Source of the DNA: Ctena decussata
Lineage: Eukaryota > Mollusca > Bivalvia > Lucinida > Lucinidae
Assembly: GCA_963989385.1 (NCBI GenBank)
Contig: OZ022498.1
Coordinates: forward strand, 2,735,501-2,799,500
DNA: 64,000 nucleotides
Direction: 5' to 3'
A program made the translations under genes and the position numbers. Shown here piece by piece: positions 11,416 through 21,800 of this stretch (position 1 is the first letter of the stretch; each line of letters starts with the position of its first letter). Under the pieces are notes generated by a model. That model did no database searches. It worked only from the letters and a program-made list of their open reading frames with translations, and was not told the origin of the DNA.

Positions 11416-11551
11416 CACAAATTTTGTTTTATTTTTTTCCGACTATATGTACTTTCAGTTGCCAAGGTTTCAACAACGTGCAGTGGCCGATGCGTTGAAG
11501 GTGCAGAGAATGACAATTACAAATAGTCCTGAGCAAAATACTAATCAAATA

Positions 11552-11680
11552 AAACGTCTCCCCGTAAAATGTATGGTGGCTGCTTTGTGCCATTTCGTCT
11601 TTTCGTCTTTTCGCCGCGAAAAGACGCCACGCGAAAAGACGCCATGCGAAAAGACGAAAAGACAACCAGCCACCATAAAA
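11552..11680. repeat. Hairpin of CGAAAAGACG repeats
   Basis: GGTGGCTG..CGTCTTTTCGTCTTTTCG pairs with CGAAAAGACGAAAAGACA..CAGCCACC around 11617. The inner part is built from CGAAAAGACGCCA repeats. Confidence 0.6.
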
Positions 11681-12290
11681 ACGTCTCCCCGTATATCATC
11701 CATAGTGCAGATTACATTTTATTTTCGTCCTTTGAGATCAGAGGATATATTCTGAGAACTTCACTGCAGCTGGTGTTGTGCCGTGTGGCGGCCGTAAAAC
11801 GTCTCCCCGTACATCATCCATAGTGCAGATTATATTTTATTTTCGTCCTTTGAGATCAGAGGATATATTCTGAGAACCTCAAGATTTTAATTATACTTCA
11901 CTGCAGCTGGTGTTGTACCGTGTGGCGGCCGTAAAACGTCTCCCCGTATATCATCCATAGTGCAGATTATATTTTATTTTCGTCTTTTGAGATCAGAGGA
12001 TATATTCTAAGAAATCTGAAATTTTAGATGATTTAGACTCTTATTCTAGATCATCGTCTCTTGATTTTTTGGACCCTTTTTGATACTTATCAGTCTTTGA
12101 ATCGACAGCCCAATTAAAATTAAGAAATTACAGTTTGCTTTTCTCTTGTTTCGTCACAAGATATTGTGAGGGTCACTGATGAGGCTTTATTAGCCGAAAC
12201 TACGTAGTCTGGCCCATGTTCCTTCTTTTGAATGTATTCTCTGCTCTTGAAGGAACTCCTCAAGATTTTAATTGAAACAGGAGAGATACA
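11680..12290 (+). repeat. Family E repeat with three tandem units
   Basis: AACGTCTCCCCGTATATCAT units begin near 11681, 11797 and 11934; each continues into GATCAGAGGATATATTCT. The 3' part has GATGAGGCTTTATTAGCCGA and TGAATGTATTCTCTGCTCTT. An inverted relative is at 52370-52800. Possibly a retroelement tail. Confidence 0.5.
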
Positions 12291-12582
12291 CTCTCCCTTT
12301 GAAATTCATGAACATTGTGTTAAATTTGACCGGCCCTAAAATGGTTGACATGGCAACAGTAATTGCTTAGATATCTCGAGAACCGTTTGACATATTTTAC
12401 TGATTTTCTCACCAATCGCCATCTTACGTCAAGAGCTTTAAACCATGAATTTTGAGCAGCACACAAACATTTTGAGTTTCCATCCAATGACCGATGCTTA
12501 CAGTTAGCTTCTCTTAAACGTTTCTCCTGAAAACGTTTCACAACATTTCAGATAAATGGATTACTTGCAATTTTACGGCCTA
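12291..12582. other. Unassigned sequence
   Basis: No element or gene recognised. Confidence 0.3.
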
Positions 12583-13870
12583 TTCAATAGGAGAAAACGC
12601 GGTGACGTCATCGATAAGGATTTCCAAGGTATTCCCCACACTGGTTGGCAAAAAGTCGATAATCAATCACGCTATATTGAACATTTATTGGGTGATGTTA
12701 AACTTTGTAATTAATCATGCCGTGTATTTTGCGCATTATGATGCATATTTTTATATACTTGTAAATGATAACGCTGAGAATTGTAGGTATTTCAGTGTGA
12801 AATATTTTCTATTCTCTCTACTAATTCATTTAAATTTTGGTTCCACATGAAGTGCTTTTAGATGCACGTTTTAGCATGGATACTCTAAAAAAATGTGTCT
12901 GTATCTGGTGTACATTTTGAAATTAAACTGGTTTTTTATTGTTTATGAAGAATGTATCCGGTATTCAGCGGGTCTTTTGATAAGGAATGTCTTTAATTAT
13001 CATATTTCAAAGAGCGCCGCGGGTTTCCTACAGTGACAATGTCATATTAACTTGTACAATATAACCAACTGTTTTTGGCGGTGTGGCTAATTTAAATATC
13101 AAATAAAACTCGATTATTATAATCTATGATATTTTAATATTAATAAGCTTGTCCGCTAATAAAATATAAAGAGCAAACAATGAGAGAGAGAGGGAGAGAG
13201 AGAGAGAGAGAGAGAGAGCCTCGGAGAATAATTTATTGTTTAGATGTCATGAGCTCGGACTAAATACTATGGTAATTACTGCATTTCAAAACAGAGAAGA
13301 TTCTCTGTTTATATATTATCCTTTACCGTTTCATCAAATCATTAGAGAGCGGGGGAGACAGAGAAAGAAACAGACAGAGTGAATTTGTTGTTCAGATGTC
13401 ATGAGCTCGGACCAAATAATGTGGTAATTACTGATAGTAATTTCAAAACAGAAGTTTCTCTGCTTATACGTGTATATTATCCTTTACCGTTTTATAACAT
13501 TTTCTTTTGAAACGCAGTCATGAATATAATGTATTTTTATTTCATTTATTTATTTTTCTTTTAAGTCAAAGTTATTAGGAGAAAAAGTCCTGTTCCGAAG
13601 CGAGTCAATGTATGCCGAGTAATAAAATATTATAATATTAAATAATTCTATTTTTCTCGCGCGACAAGCGATTAAAACAATATTTGCACTGATTTTATCG
13701 GTTTCTATTTATTCGCAGCTTTCTAAACTATATTTTACGCATTTCAGAGGTTAATTTTCAGCAAAATCCCATAGAAGACCATTGTCTGTCGCAATCTTTT
13801 TGCCAACCAATCTACCCACGTGATCATCCGATGACGTCACTCCGGGGATTCCCGTTATCTCCTATAATAT
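12583..13870. mobile_element. ~1.3-kb element with CRE-containing inverted ends
   Basis: Left AATAGGAGAAAACGCGGTGA and right TCCCGTTATCTCCTATAATA are imperfect inverted ends, each followed within about 30 bp by TGACGTCA and then, about 60 bp in, by GGTTGGCAAAAAG. The interior has no long frame but has (GA)n at 13179-13218 and a ~110-bp direct repeat (13238 and 13388, ATGTCATGAGCTCGGAC). Confidence 0.5.
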
Positions 13871-14150
13871 AGGACGATGGGAGGGCGATAACGAAAGGCT
13901 GTGTGCAATGGAATAAAACTAAAACTCATGTTATACTATTTAATTGTAAAGCAGTAATCAAAACAACAAAAGTCTACAGGATTACACTTTATTTTATTTC
14001 CCATTTCATAAATGCATTAAAAAGGGAAATAGTTGTTGGAAAATACCGCATTATTGTATATGTTTATATGGAAATAAAATATTGTTTAAACTAAATACCA
14101 GAAAATGACATACCCTATTAATCCTATTAAACTTTTCGGGGAAATTGCAT

Positions 14151-14397
14151 TTAACTCTTTCGGCGCCAAAGTCGCAAAAATGCGACTTTGCAAACAGCGT
14201 ATATCCAGATCAGCCGGCTCTTAAAAGAGCCGTCTGATCAGGATATACACTGTTTGCCATTCAAATATGATTTTAAAAAGCCTGATTTTATGAAAAATGT
14301 CTTTAGATTGTTAAAATTTCCAATTACAAATCTGTCGTCTGATGATTTGAGCAGACGAAAATTTGTCGTCTGAAAAATTTGGCGCCGAAAGAGTTAA
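14151..14397. mobile_element. piggyBac-like MITE with TTAA ends
   Basis: TTAACTCTTTCGGCGCCAAA (14151-14170) is the exact reverse complement of TTTGGCGCCGAAAGAGTTAA (14378-14397). TTAA at both ends is the target-site duplication used by piggyBac transposases. The 247-bp interior is non-coding and holds a second hairpin (GATCAGCCGGCTCTTAAAAG..). Class inferred from TTAA only. Confidence 0.65.
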
Positions 14398-15127
14398 TGA
14401 AAGGGGCGTTATTTAGAGCTTAAGAGTAATAAATTAACCAATGCCGGAATAGTCGTCTCAAAACGGGCCATCTCTTAAAAAAAAAAAAAAGAATTTACGC
14501 CCAAAGGAGCAAGTTCTTTCCTTCAAGAGTGGACCACATTTGAAAAGCTGCGTCATGCAGAGAAGCAAACTGGAATTTGTGTTTCCCGTTTGAAGAACTG
14601 ATAGAAAACACGGAATTTAGCCAGTCAATATAATATTACTTCTGGAAAAGAGGCAGGTGGGGGGGGGGGGGGGGGGGCGTTAATAAGAGCGGAAGCCGTT
14701 ATAAGGATTAATGCGGTATACACATGTATCCCAAAGAACGAAAATTTACAACATTTACAACAAAAGGCACTGAAGTGTGTCAAGACATTATTTTTTTTTT
14801 TGATAATAAAAATCTATTTAATTTGACTTAATTAAGATAAAAGTCCTTTCATATTGTCTCTGACACTCAGTCAGTGTTTTGATAATGTATGCCAGACTTT
14901 TTTTTTTACTAGATTAGCCATAATATTTGCCAGACTTTTTTTTACTAGACTAGCCATTAGTCTGATATTAAAAAGGTTTTCTGATTGGAGAAAAATGATT
15001 TAAAATGTTTGCTTCTTTTCTCTGGTCAATCTACAAATATTGAATTTAATTTTCTTATTCATGTATATACATTGGAGAACCTGAGCCATAAATGCAGACA
15101 AGCTGTATGAACTGATGATATGCATTT
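14398..15127. repeat. Low-complexity stretch (poly-G, poly-T)
   Basis: Poly-G at 14658-14677, poly-T at about 14789-14800 and paired TTTTTTTTACTAGA..AGCCAT repeats at 14898 and 14937. No gene. Confidence 0.45.
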
Positions 15128-15363
15128 GAGCCGCGACACGAGAAAACCAACAAAGTGGTTATGCGCCCAGCGCAGACGCAGCTCAGCCTGGGCATCCGCC
15201 CAGTCTCATCAGAGTATTGGCTCAGCGCTTAAAGGATAGCTAAAGGCCTAAGCTACCGCCATGCGGACAGCGAAGACTCTGATCAGACTGGGCGGATGAC
15301 CAGGCTGATCTGAGTCTGCGCTGGGCGCACAACCACATTGTTGGTTTTGTCGTGTCGCGGCTC
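15128..15363. mobile_element. Family A foldback MITE, copy 5
   Basis: Full-length, flanked by ATTT/ATTT. About 240 bp beyond the poly(A) signal of the TSP1/chitin-binding gene. Confidence 0.87.
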
Positions 15364-15606
15364 ATTTAATGAAAAATAATTGGGGTTGGTTGGAAAAATC
15401 TCTATTAGCACATAGCTTCCGTTCAAATCCCAAAGCTTGTTAAATATGTCTTGTATGTGTACGTATACCGGTATGTGTGTGTCAACTATATAAAACTGCG
15501 AAATTAAATATGTTTAACCCATGAAAAAAAATAAGTGTGGATTACGGATGCTTGTGGCTCATAAATTTTGAAAGAATTAAAATGAGAAGTGTCTTTATGT
15601 GAAAAC

Positions 15607-15612
15607 TTTAAT
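15607..15612 (-). terminator. Candidate poly(A) signal ATTAAA after exon 6
   Basis: The minus strand reads ATTAAA about 62 nt after the TGA. It is the commonest variant of the AATAAA hexamer. No closer AATAAA is seen. The 3' UTR would be under 100 nt; the cleavage site is inferred. Confidence 0.4.
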
Positions 15613-15673
15613 AAACCGGTTAACTTCTGCCTTTCTGAAATCATAATCATAAGGTATTTTCACGTACAGATCG

Positions 15674-15849
15674 TCAAGGATTGAGAGCGCACAAGATGGG
15701 TGATGTGCATGCCTGCAGTCCCTGACTCCAAACCAAACCAACGGCACAATTCTGTACTACGGGGTTCAATAATGCGTCGCACTCGTAATAGTTGTTAACA
15801 CATTGTTGACAAGTATCGGCGAAATTTTGCGAACCAGCGGTGCACACAA
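15674..15849 (-). CDS. Exon 6 (terminal) of the TSP1/chitin-binding gene: peritrophin-A/CBM14-like domain
   Basis: Acceptor TTTTTGTTTCAG ends at 15850; the exon enters in phase 1 and runs to a TGA at 15676-15674. Residues 184-240 contain C-Q-Q-C-x6-C-x10-C-x12-C-x5-C with NNYYEC and [11 protein letters not shown], matching the aromatic and Gly-Leu-Val-Trp signature of type-2 chitin-binding (CBM14/peritrophin-A) domains. The domain is slightly short at the C end, closing with CALNP before the stop. It could be a divergent, non-binding relative, but the aromatic residues usually needed for chitin contact are present. Confidence 0.78.
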
Positions 15850-18800
15850 CTGAAACAAAAAGACATTGTACATGTAAGACAAAGCCATAACCCTTCAAGG
15901 CAAACAGTGCAAACCCAGATCATATGCCTCAGGTCCACACTGTTTCCATAAACGTTTCAGCATCTTTTTATAAAACCAAACCAAACATCCTATCCAGCAA
16001 GCAGATGACGTTGAAATGACGTCGTTTTGACTTCGATGCAACGTCAGCACGTCGCATCGATGTCAGTACGACGTCATTTTTTTATAAAAACAAAATAAAC
16101 CAAACATCCCACCCAGCAGGCAGGTGACGTCGAAATGACGTCGTACTGACGTCGATGCGATGTCATAACGTCGTATAGACGTCAGATCGACGTAATTACG
16201 ATGTCATGTGCCTGCTGGGTAAATTCATCCACAACACGGTGTAGACCCTGATCAGACGCCGCATTCTGCGTCAGATCAGCGGCTATACTGTTATACCAGG
16301 CATGAAAATTTCAGCTTTTTATTTTTAGTTATAAATTGATAACATTTAAAAAAGTCAGACATCCTTAAATTGGTGAATGGGCTCATCCAATGTATAAAAA
16401 TGGACGAGTCCATGAGGCACATGGACATCTCGTGCATTTGTTTCATGCATTATTCAAGTGCTGGAGATAATGTGATGTCTATTTTTATACACTGCAGGAA
16501 AAAAAAGAGATCTTACAGATATACTGGCTTATTGTGTTTGTTCATCCTTGAGGTATGCCCACACCCTGATTCATACCATCAGTCCGGAATGCCCAAACTC
16601 TGATTCATACCCCGCAACCGGAATGCCCAAACTCTGATTCATACTCCAAAGTCCGGTATGCCCAAACTCTGATCCATACCATCAGTCCGAAATGCCAAAA
16701 CTCTGATTCATACCCCTCAGTCTAGTATGCCCACACTCTGATTTATACTACCAGTCCGGCATGCCCACACTCTGATTCATACCCCCAAAGTGGTGCGCCC
16801 CCAGTCCGATGGGCCCACATTCTGATACATTCCCCCAAGTCCGGTGTGTCCACACTCTAATTAATACTCTCAGTCTGGTAAGACCACACCCTTATTCACA
16901 CCCCCTGTCCAGTGTGCCCACACTCTGCTTCATAGAACCAGTCCGGTGTGCCCACACTCTGTTTCATAGCCCCAGGCCGGTATGGCCCCATTCTGATTTA
17001 TATCCCAAGTCCGATGTGCCCACATTCTTATTTATACCCCCAGTCCGATGTGCGCACATTCTGATTAATAACTCCAGTCCGATGTGCCCACATTCTGATT
17101 CATAGTCATACCCCCAGTCCGGTGTGCCCACACTCTGATTCATACATCTGGTATGCTCACACCCTTATTCATACCCCTGTCCGGTTTGCCCGCACTCTGA
17201 TTCATAACCCCAGTCTGGTGTATCCACACTCTGATTCATACCCCCTGTCCGGTATGCCCACACTCTGATATATACCCCCAGTACGGTGTGCCCACATTCT
17301 GATTCATACCCCCAGTCCGGTGTGCCCACACTCTGTCTCATACCCCAAGGCCGGTATGGCCACATTCTGATTTATACCCCAAGTCCGATGTGCCCACATT
17401 CTTATTTATACCCCAAGTCCACTGTGCGCACATTCTGATTTATAGCCCCAGTCTGATGTGCCCACATTCTGATTCATACCCAGTCCAGTGTGCTCACACT
17501 CTGATTCATACTCTCAATCTGATATGTCCACACCCTTTTTTAACCCCCTGTCCGTTATTCCCACACTCTGGTTCATACCCCCTGACCAGTATGCCCACTC
17601 TGATTCATACCCCCAGTCCGGTATGCCCACACTCAGATTCATACCCCAGTACGGTGTGCCCACACTCTGATTCATACCCCCAGTACGGTGTGCCCATACT
17701 CTGATTCATACCCACAGTCTGGTATGCCCACACTCTGATTCATACACCCAGAGGGGTGTGCCACACTCTGATTCATACCCCTAGTCCGGTGTGCCCACAC
17801 TCTGTTTCATACCCCCAGGCCGGTATGGCCACATTCTTTTTTATACCCCATGTCCAATGTGCCCACATTTCTTATTTATACCCCCAGTCTGGTATGATCA
17901 CACTCTGATTCATACACCCAGACAGGTGTGCCACACTCCGATTCATACACCCAGACAGTCGTGCCACACTCTGATTCATACCTCCAGTCCGGTATGCCCA
18001 CTCTGATTCATACCTCCAATCCGGTACGCCAACACTCTGATTCATACCCAAAGTCTGGGTGCCCGCACTCTGGTTCATACACCCAGACAGGTGTGCCACA
18101 CTCCGATTCATACACCCAGACAGGTGTGCCACACTCTGATTCCATACCTCCAGTCCGGTATGCCCACACTGATTCCTACCCCCTGAGCGGTATGCCTACA
18201 CTCTGATTCATATCCCCAGTCCGGTATGCCCAAACTCTGATTCATACTCACAGACCGGTGTGCCCACACTGTGATTCATACCTCTGTGAAGACATCTATC
18301 ATTGAAGACTTTTAAGTCTCTATAGTCCTACCCGTGGTAAAAGCTTCTACATGAAGTTATGTTTGTAGGTGATAAAAGTTGGTTTCATCATTCAAAGTAC
18401 AGGCATAGAAAATATAGACCTTTATCATGTGAGCCGCGACACGACAAAACCAACAATGTGGTTGTGCGCCCAGCGCAGACTCAGATCAGCCTGGGCATCC
18501 GCCCAGTCTGATCAGAGTCTTCGCTGTCCGCATGAAGGTAGCTTAGACCCTAAGCTACCCTCTAAGCGCACAGCGAAAAGTCTGATCAGACTGGGCAGAT
18601 GCCCAGGCTGATCTGAGTCTGCACTGGCCGCACAACCACATTGTTGGTTTTCTCGCGTCGCGGCTCATGTGGACTTTATCGAAAGTCCTAGGTTTCGTTC
18701 TAGCCGCAAACTAAAGTGACCCGAATCATTTAAGCCGTGACACGACAAAATCAACAAAGTGGCATGTGCGCCCAGCGAACCAGGCATTCGCCCTGTCTGA

Positions 18801-21800
18801 TCAGAGTCTTTGCAGTGCGCTTAAATGGTAGCTAAAGGTTTACGTTCAAGCGGACAGCAAAAACCCTGATCAGACTGGATGGATGACCAGGCTGATCTGA
18901 GTCTTCGCTGGGCGCACATGCCACTTTGTTGGTTTTGTCGTTTCATGGCTCAAATTATTTGGCTCACTTTAGTTTGCAACTAAACCGAACTACTCTCGAT
19001 ATCATAAACTTTAATAAATGGTAAAAAAATCAATGTTTTGGAGCTTGGAGCCATATTCAGGAGATGACTTATATGTCGTAGGTTGGATCATATCGGGCAG
19101 AGCAGGTGCATCATTGCTATGATGCCACTGCTCTATCCTATATGATCAGGAGAGAAGTTGTAAATAGCGTCGTAAGTTTTGGTCCTGACATATCATGATG
19201 CGTCCCATTTACCGTCTTAAACATCTTGATCCTAAACTACATTCTAACAGAATGAACAAATCCTCCTTTTAAAAGCCCTGAACAGTCCATTACCCTTTAA
19301 ATAGCCTTTATGACAATTCTGGCCTTCCGTCAAGCGCAATTCTCACCTGTGTTAATGTTTTCTTTTCAACACATGGTTCATTGCACTTGCCTTTCAGTTG
19401 TCGAGCTGTGAAGTTGGATACTTCACAGCACATGTATTTGCCATAGAGCTTGTGTAAAGTATATTCATATATATTTTCAGGTATGTACTGTTTCCTTGCT
19501 TTTTGACATTTTAGATGCTTATTTGGATAAGATTAACATTTATATTAAATTAGCCGTAAGTTAGACTTTACCGTAAATATTTGGACATTAGTTATGAAAC
19601 TGCAAGATAAACATTTTGGCATTTCGGTAAATCCGTACCAAAGTTATAAAGTTTCAATTGAACCCTTTCCACTGAAGTTCTCTTGTATTTGAATGTTCTT
19701 GTAATTATATGTATCATTGCACTTGCCTTTCAGTTGTCGAGCTGTGAAGTTGGATACTTCACAGCACATGTATTTGCCATAGAGCTTGTGTAAAGTATAT
19801 TCATATATATTTTCAGCCATGGTGTCATGAGTGATTAAACATGTGAAATCGTCCGTCTGTCTCCGTATTATTGTGTCCTGATACCTACGAGAACCCTCGA
19901 CTACGACATATATACTCAAGAGATGGCTTATTTATAGTAGGAGGTGGCTTATATATTCAGGAGATGGCTTATATATACTCAACCGAATTAAAAACGCAAC
20001 ACCTAATCTTTCAAATATTTCATGGCTCCTGTCATACGCAGATCATTTTCAGTTTAATTTCTTAACTCGACAAGGATTAACGCTTACTGTCCCAGAAATT
20101 CAGTTCTGTTGATGAACTGGTTCACGCTTGAGAGATCATTACCCATAGCTACCCGATTTTCAAAAGTCTCAATTAGGGGTATGTCTTCCAAGGTGCTTGG
20201 AATAATGCACGCTTATGTAAGCCTGCGTTTGGAGGCCAAACATTTTCATTACCACCCATCAATGATTTTTAGCCTAGTAGAAAGTGTTCGACTCACTTCT
20301 GAGACCATAGATTATCCTAGACCCCGCGTTCGATGCGACGTATACATCCTGTATTGCGTTAGTTTTGCATCTTATTGAGACTTTTGAAATTCGGGTAGCC
20401 GTCGGTAATGCTCTCTCAAGCGTGAACCATTTCATTAACAAAACTGAATTTCTGGGAAAGTAAACATTACTCCCTGTTAATTTTAGAAATTAAACTGAAA
20501 ATAATCTGCATATAACATGAGCTATGGAATAGTGGATAAATTAAGTGTTGCGTTTTTTATTCGGTTGAGTATATAAGCGCTATGCTTACTGTCAGATCCT
20601 GTACCATTATGCATTGTATTACATATATGTGTTTTTTTTTAAATGAAATATTGTTAAAACCAACAAAAAACATTATGCCTGACGAGCCTATTATTATATA
20701 AGAAAATCCCGAAAGCACTACATGTCAATAGTCGTAATCCAGTCGCAACTATGCCTGACGTACGCCCGCTTTATGCAATTTGGGATATTGATAAATACAG
20801 TCGTAATATACTGGACAAAAAAGTTAATGATCAAACATTAGACTGAAATTTTTATATTGAAAAAAGTAATTTTCAAAAAAACATTTTCTTCTGTTGAATA
20901 CATCTTACAATGCTGAACAAGACTGCATGACACATATTGGAATCTGATCACGTGACACACAAGCAGAAATGAATAAACAGGCATACCTCTAAAATCAAAC
21001 TGAAAACTCGCATTAACACAAAACTGAATGTCCATTATTTTTTGGCTTTATCCATGCAAAATCATTTCAGTTCTCAATGTGACCTCCAAGGACCTGAATA
21101 ACTGCATGACAGCCACTTGGAATGCTTCTGGTAAATTCCGAGAGGCCCATTTAGGGACTCGTTTGCCATGTTTTCACGAAAGGCCTGAATGAGCTCTCCT
21201 TGAGTTTCAGGAAGCCTGTCGTGATCAGGGTTGGCGGTGTACCATGTCAAAATAATGCTCAACCGGATTTAAAACTTGTGATCAAATTGACAAGTCAATA
21301 TGGGCGATTGTTTCTGTCGCTTGGTACTGGTCCACCACATTTTCCCTGCGATTCGATGATGTCATCGCCAAAAACTTCAGCAAACGGTCTCGAAATTGGA
21401 TAAAAAGTGGCATTCCTAACTCGATCACCAATCAGAGCGCCTCTGTCTCGCATGCGCAAGTCCACACAGCTGCCAATCAAGATGCCGTACCATATCACCA
21501 CCCACCCTTCTCGAGATATGTCATATTCCGCAACACGATTTAATTCATAGTCTACACGACATGTACCTGGCAGGCGTCAAACCCTTCTCCCATCATCGTG
21601 GATATCTACATACAAATCTGGACTCATCTGTGAAAAGAACAAGGGTCCAATGACCCAGCCTCGAATTTGTGACACTTTTTGCCGACTGTCGCCTCGCATT
21701 TCCATGGAATCGCATCAATCCTGGCCTCATAACCAGCATGCAAGTGCGCAAATTACCTGCGTAAAGTCTGTTTCTGACAGATTTCGCTGAAATTGGCCGA

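Larger units (their letters stand above)
18300..19040. mobile_element. Family B element, copy 5, with two family A insertions
   Basis: TAGTCCTACCCGTGGTAAAAG at the left and CTCACTTTAGTTTGCAAC and CTCTCGATATCATAAA at the right mark a B copy. Two family A elements divide it. Confidence 0.5.

Noticed and set aside
11429..11823. Arg/Lys-rich open frames on both strands
   Set aside because: Produced by CGAAAAGACG hairpin repeats; no family match.
16809..18206. Overlapping plus- and minus-strand open frames rich in Pro, His and Ser
   Set aside because: They are translations of the 34-bp minisatellite in several frames, with no splice sites, start context or conserved frame.
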